Source: Acetobacter suratthaniensis (GTDB taxonomy: Bacteria > Pseudomonadota > Alphaproteobacteria > Acetobacterales > Acetobacteraceae). Taken from it: a stretch of 64,000 nucleotides of DNA. The notes beneath the pieces were generated by a model. That model was given only the letters and a program-made list of their open reading frames with translations. It did not search any database and was not told where the DNA came from. Location: positions 62,001 to 126,000 of the forward strand of contig NZ_JAFVMG010000004.1 in NCBI RefSeq assembly GCF_017377745.1, written 5' to 3'. How positions within the stretch are numbered: the stretch's first letter is position 1; every line of letters begins with the position of its first letter. The translations under genes were made by a program, and so were the position numbers. Shown piece by piece: positions 63,016 through 64,000 of the stretch.

Positions 63016-64000
63016 ATGGCTGACTGGGCTGTTACCCTGCATGAGAGCATTCACGACATCCCACCCGCGCAGTGGGATGCCTGCGCCGGGCCGGATGCCC
63101 CTTTCATCAGCCATGCTTTTTTAAGCGCACTGGAAGACAGCGGCTCGGTCAGCCGCGAAACAGGCTGGATACCGCGCCACCTGCGCTTGCAAAGCCCCGA
63201 TGGGGGCCTTGCCGCCGTCTGTCCGGCCTATTTCAAAGACCATTCCTGGGGCGAATATGTGTTCGATCAGGGATGGGCACGCGCCTTTAACGCGGCAGGC
63301 GGACGCTATTACCCCAAACTGCAATGCGCCGTACCCTTTACACCTGCCCCCGGCCCCCGCCTGCTCGCCCACCCCAGCGCCCCACCAGAAACCCGCGCCG
63401 TGCTAGCCGATGCGCTCCGCCAGATCTGTGGCGATACGGGGCTTTCATCCGTCCATGTCACCTTTTGCCAGCCCGAAGAAAGCGCCCTGCTTAACGAGCG
63501 TGGATGGTTGCCACGCCTTGGTGTGCAGTATCACTGGCATAATCAGGGCTTTTCCAGCTTTGACGATTTTCTCGCCACTCTTTCCTCCCGCAAACGCAAA
63601 AGCATCCGACGGGAACGGCGCGAAGCCAATGCCTGTGGCCTGACTTTTGAAACCCTGCGCGGGAAAGCCATAACGGCTGAAGACTGGCGTGCCTTTTACG
63701 GCTTCTATCAGGACACCATCGACCGCAAATGGGGGCGTGCGTACCTGACGGACAGCTTTTTTCCGCTGCTATCCGAAAGGCTGGGCGATGCCGTTGTGCT
63801 GATGGTCGCCCGCCACGGCCAGACCCCGGTGGCCATGGCGCTGAATGTTCTGGGCGGCTCCACCCTGTTCGGGCGCAACTGGGGTTGCCGAGGCGAATGG
63901 CCATTCCTGCATTTCGAACTCTGCTATTACAGGGCAATAGATTTCGCCATCACACACGGTCTGGCACGCGTGGAAGCCGGAGCGCAGGGCGAACACAAAA
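63016..64000 (+). CDS. GNAT-fold, DUF482-like protein, 3' end outside the window
   Basis: About 328 codons are present and the frame is open at the window edge. It begins WAVTLHESIHDIPPAQWDAC, FISHAFLSALEDSGSV, then CPAYFKDHSWGEYVFDQGWA, and LSSRKRKSIRRERREANAC, the layout of the DUF482/peptidogalycan-type GNAT proteins of 370-400 residues. These are related to FemAB-like acyltransferases; the acceptor is unknown. I start at 63016, where GGGAGC is well spaced; an ATG at 63007 is in frame. About 50-70 residues lie outside. Confidence 0.85.
   Translation, partial: MADWAVTLHESIHDIPPAQWDACAGPDAPFISHAFLSALEDSGSVSRETGWIPRHLRLQSPDGGLAAVCPAYFKDHSWGEYVFDQGWARAFNAAGGRYYPKLQCAVPFTPAPGPRLLAHPSAPPETRAVLADALRQICGDTGLSSVHVTFCQPEESALLNERGWLPRLGVQYHWHNQGFSSFDDFLATLSSRKRKSIRRERREANACGLTFETLRGKAITAEDWRAFYGFYQDTIDRKWGRAYLTDSFFPLLSERLGDAVVLMVARHGQTPVAMALNVLGGSTLFGRNWGCRGEWPFLHFELCYYRAIDFAITHGLARVEAGAQGEHK

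Noticed and set aside
1-64000. Mobile element, prophage or genomic island
   Set aside because: No transposase, integrase, terminal inverted repeat, tRNA-linked repeat or composition break was found.

Overview
The window comes from a GC-rich alphaproteobacterial chromosome, most probably an acetic acid bacterium (Acetobacteraceae, Acetobacter or Komagataeibacter type). Supporting marks are a ChvI/ChvG two-component pair, a Mur-like Fur without CxxC zinc pairs, an NDUFA12-type complex I accessory gene next to mlaD and a DUF2155 gene, zapA followed by 6S RNA and 5-formyl-THF cyclo-ligase, and a GTTC-N7-GTTC SOS box before dinB. Coding density is very high. No tRNA, rRNA, CRISPR array, insertion sequence, integrase or phage gene was seen, so this is core chromosome with scattered lineage-specific genes.

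Layout. 1-8.3 kb: trpB (cut by the left edge), a CorA transporter, rho, a TusA-like protein, fur overlapping olsB, lnt and an Xre-type regulator with a palindrome in its promoter. 8.3-12.6 kb: a DUF2076 protein, glyQ-glyS and a DUF1328 peptide. 12.7-17.3 kb, minus strand: metK-trmB-purH and a periplasmic protein. 17.4-22.1 kb, minus strand: grpE, dnaK-dnaJ and dapB. 22.3-28 kb: chvI-chvG, overlapped by a TPR-sulfotransferase, then a Rid protein and rapZ. 28-36 kb: an orphan sulfate-binding protein, yqgE, a polyphosphate kinase 2, a DUF3465 protein, clpA and clpS, and a D,D-carboxypeptidase. 36-41.4 kb: map-ggt, the divergent epmB/epmA pair and a Gly/Trp-rich lipoprotein.

41.4-48.3 kb: class I aldolase with a ThiE-like partner, zapA, 6S RNA, the 5-FTHF cyclo-ligase gene, a TIGR00282 phosphoesterase, and pyrD-HAD-NUDIX. 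48.4-57.2 kb: an unknown gene behind a near-consensus Fur box, SOS-controlled dinB, a large M16 protease, a 2OG-Fe(II) oxygenase, uvrB, a membrane-anchored HTH protein and a MutT-like NUDIX. 57.2-64 kb: dsbB, an OtsB-like protein lacking its nucleophile, NDUFA12-mlaD-small ORF-DUF2155, then a truncated class II ribonucleotide-reductase relative with a Rid protein and a GNAT-type gene cut by the right edge.

How the parts fit. Most genes serve envelope upkeep (lnt, olsB, mlaD, ggt, dacA, dsbB, lipoproteins), proteostasis (dnaK/dnaJ/grpE, clpA/clpS, M16) and translation (glyQS, epmA/epmB, map, trmB). The least explained pieces are the ribonucleotide-reductase-derived protein at 60.9-62.4 kb, the OtsB-like pseudo-phosphatase, the Fur-box gene at 48.5 kb, the DNA-binding membrane protein at 56.1 kb and the palindrome at 7.7 kb. 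Several genes (trmB, metK, clpA, the 41.4 kb lipoprotein) have their stop codon inside a perfect hairpin.
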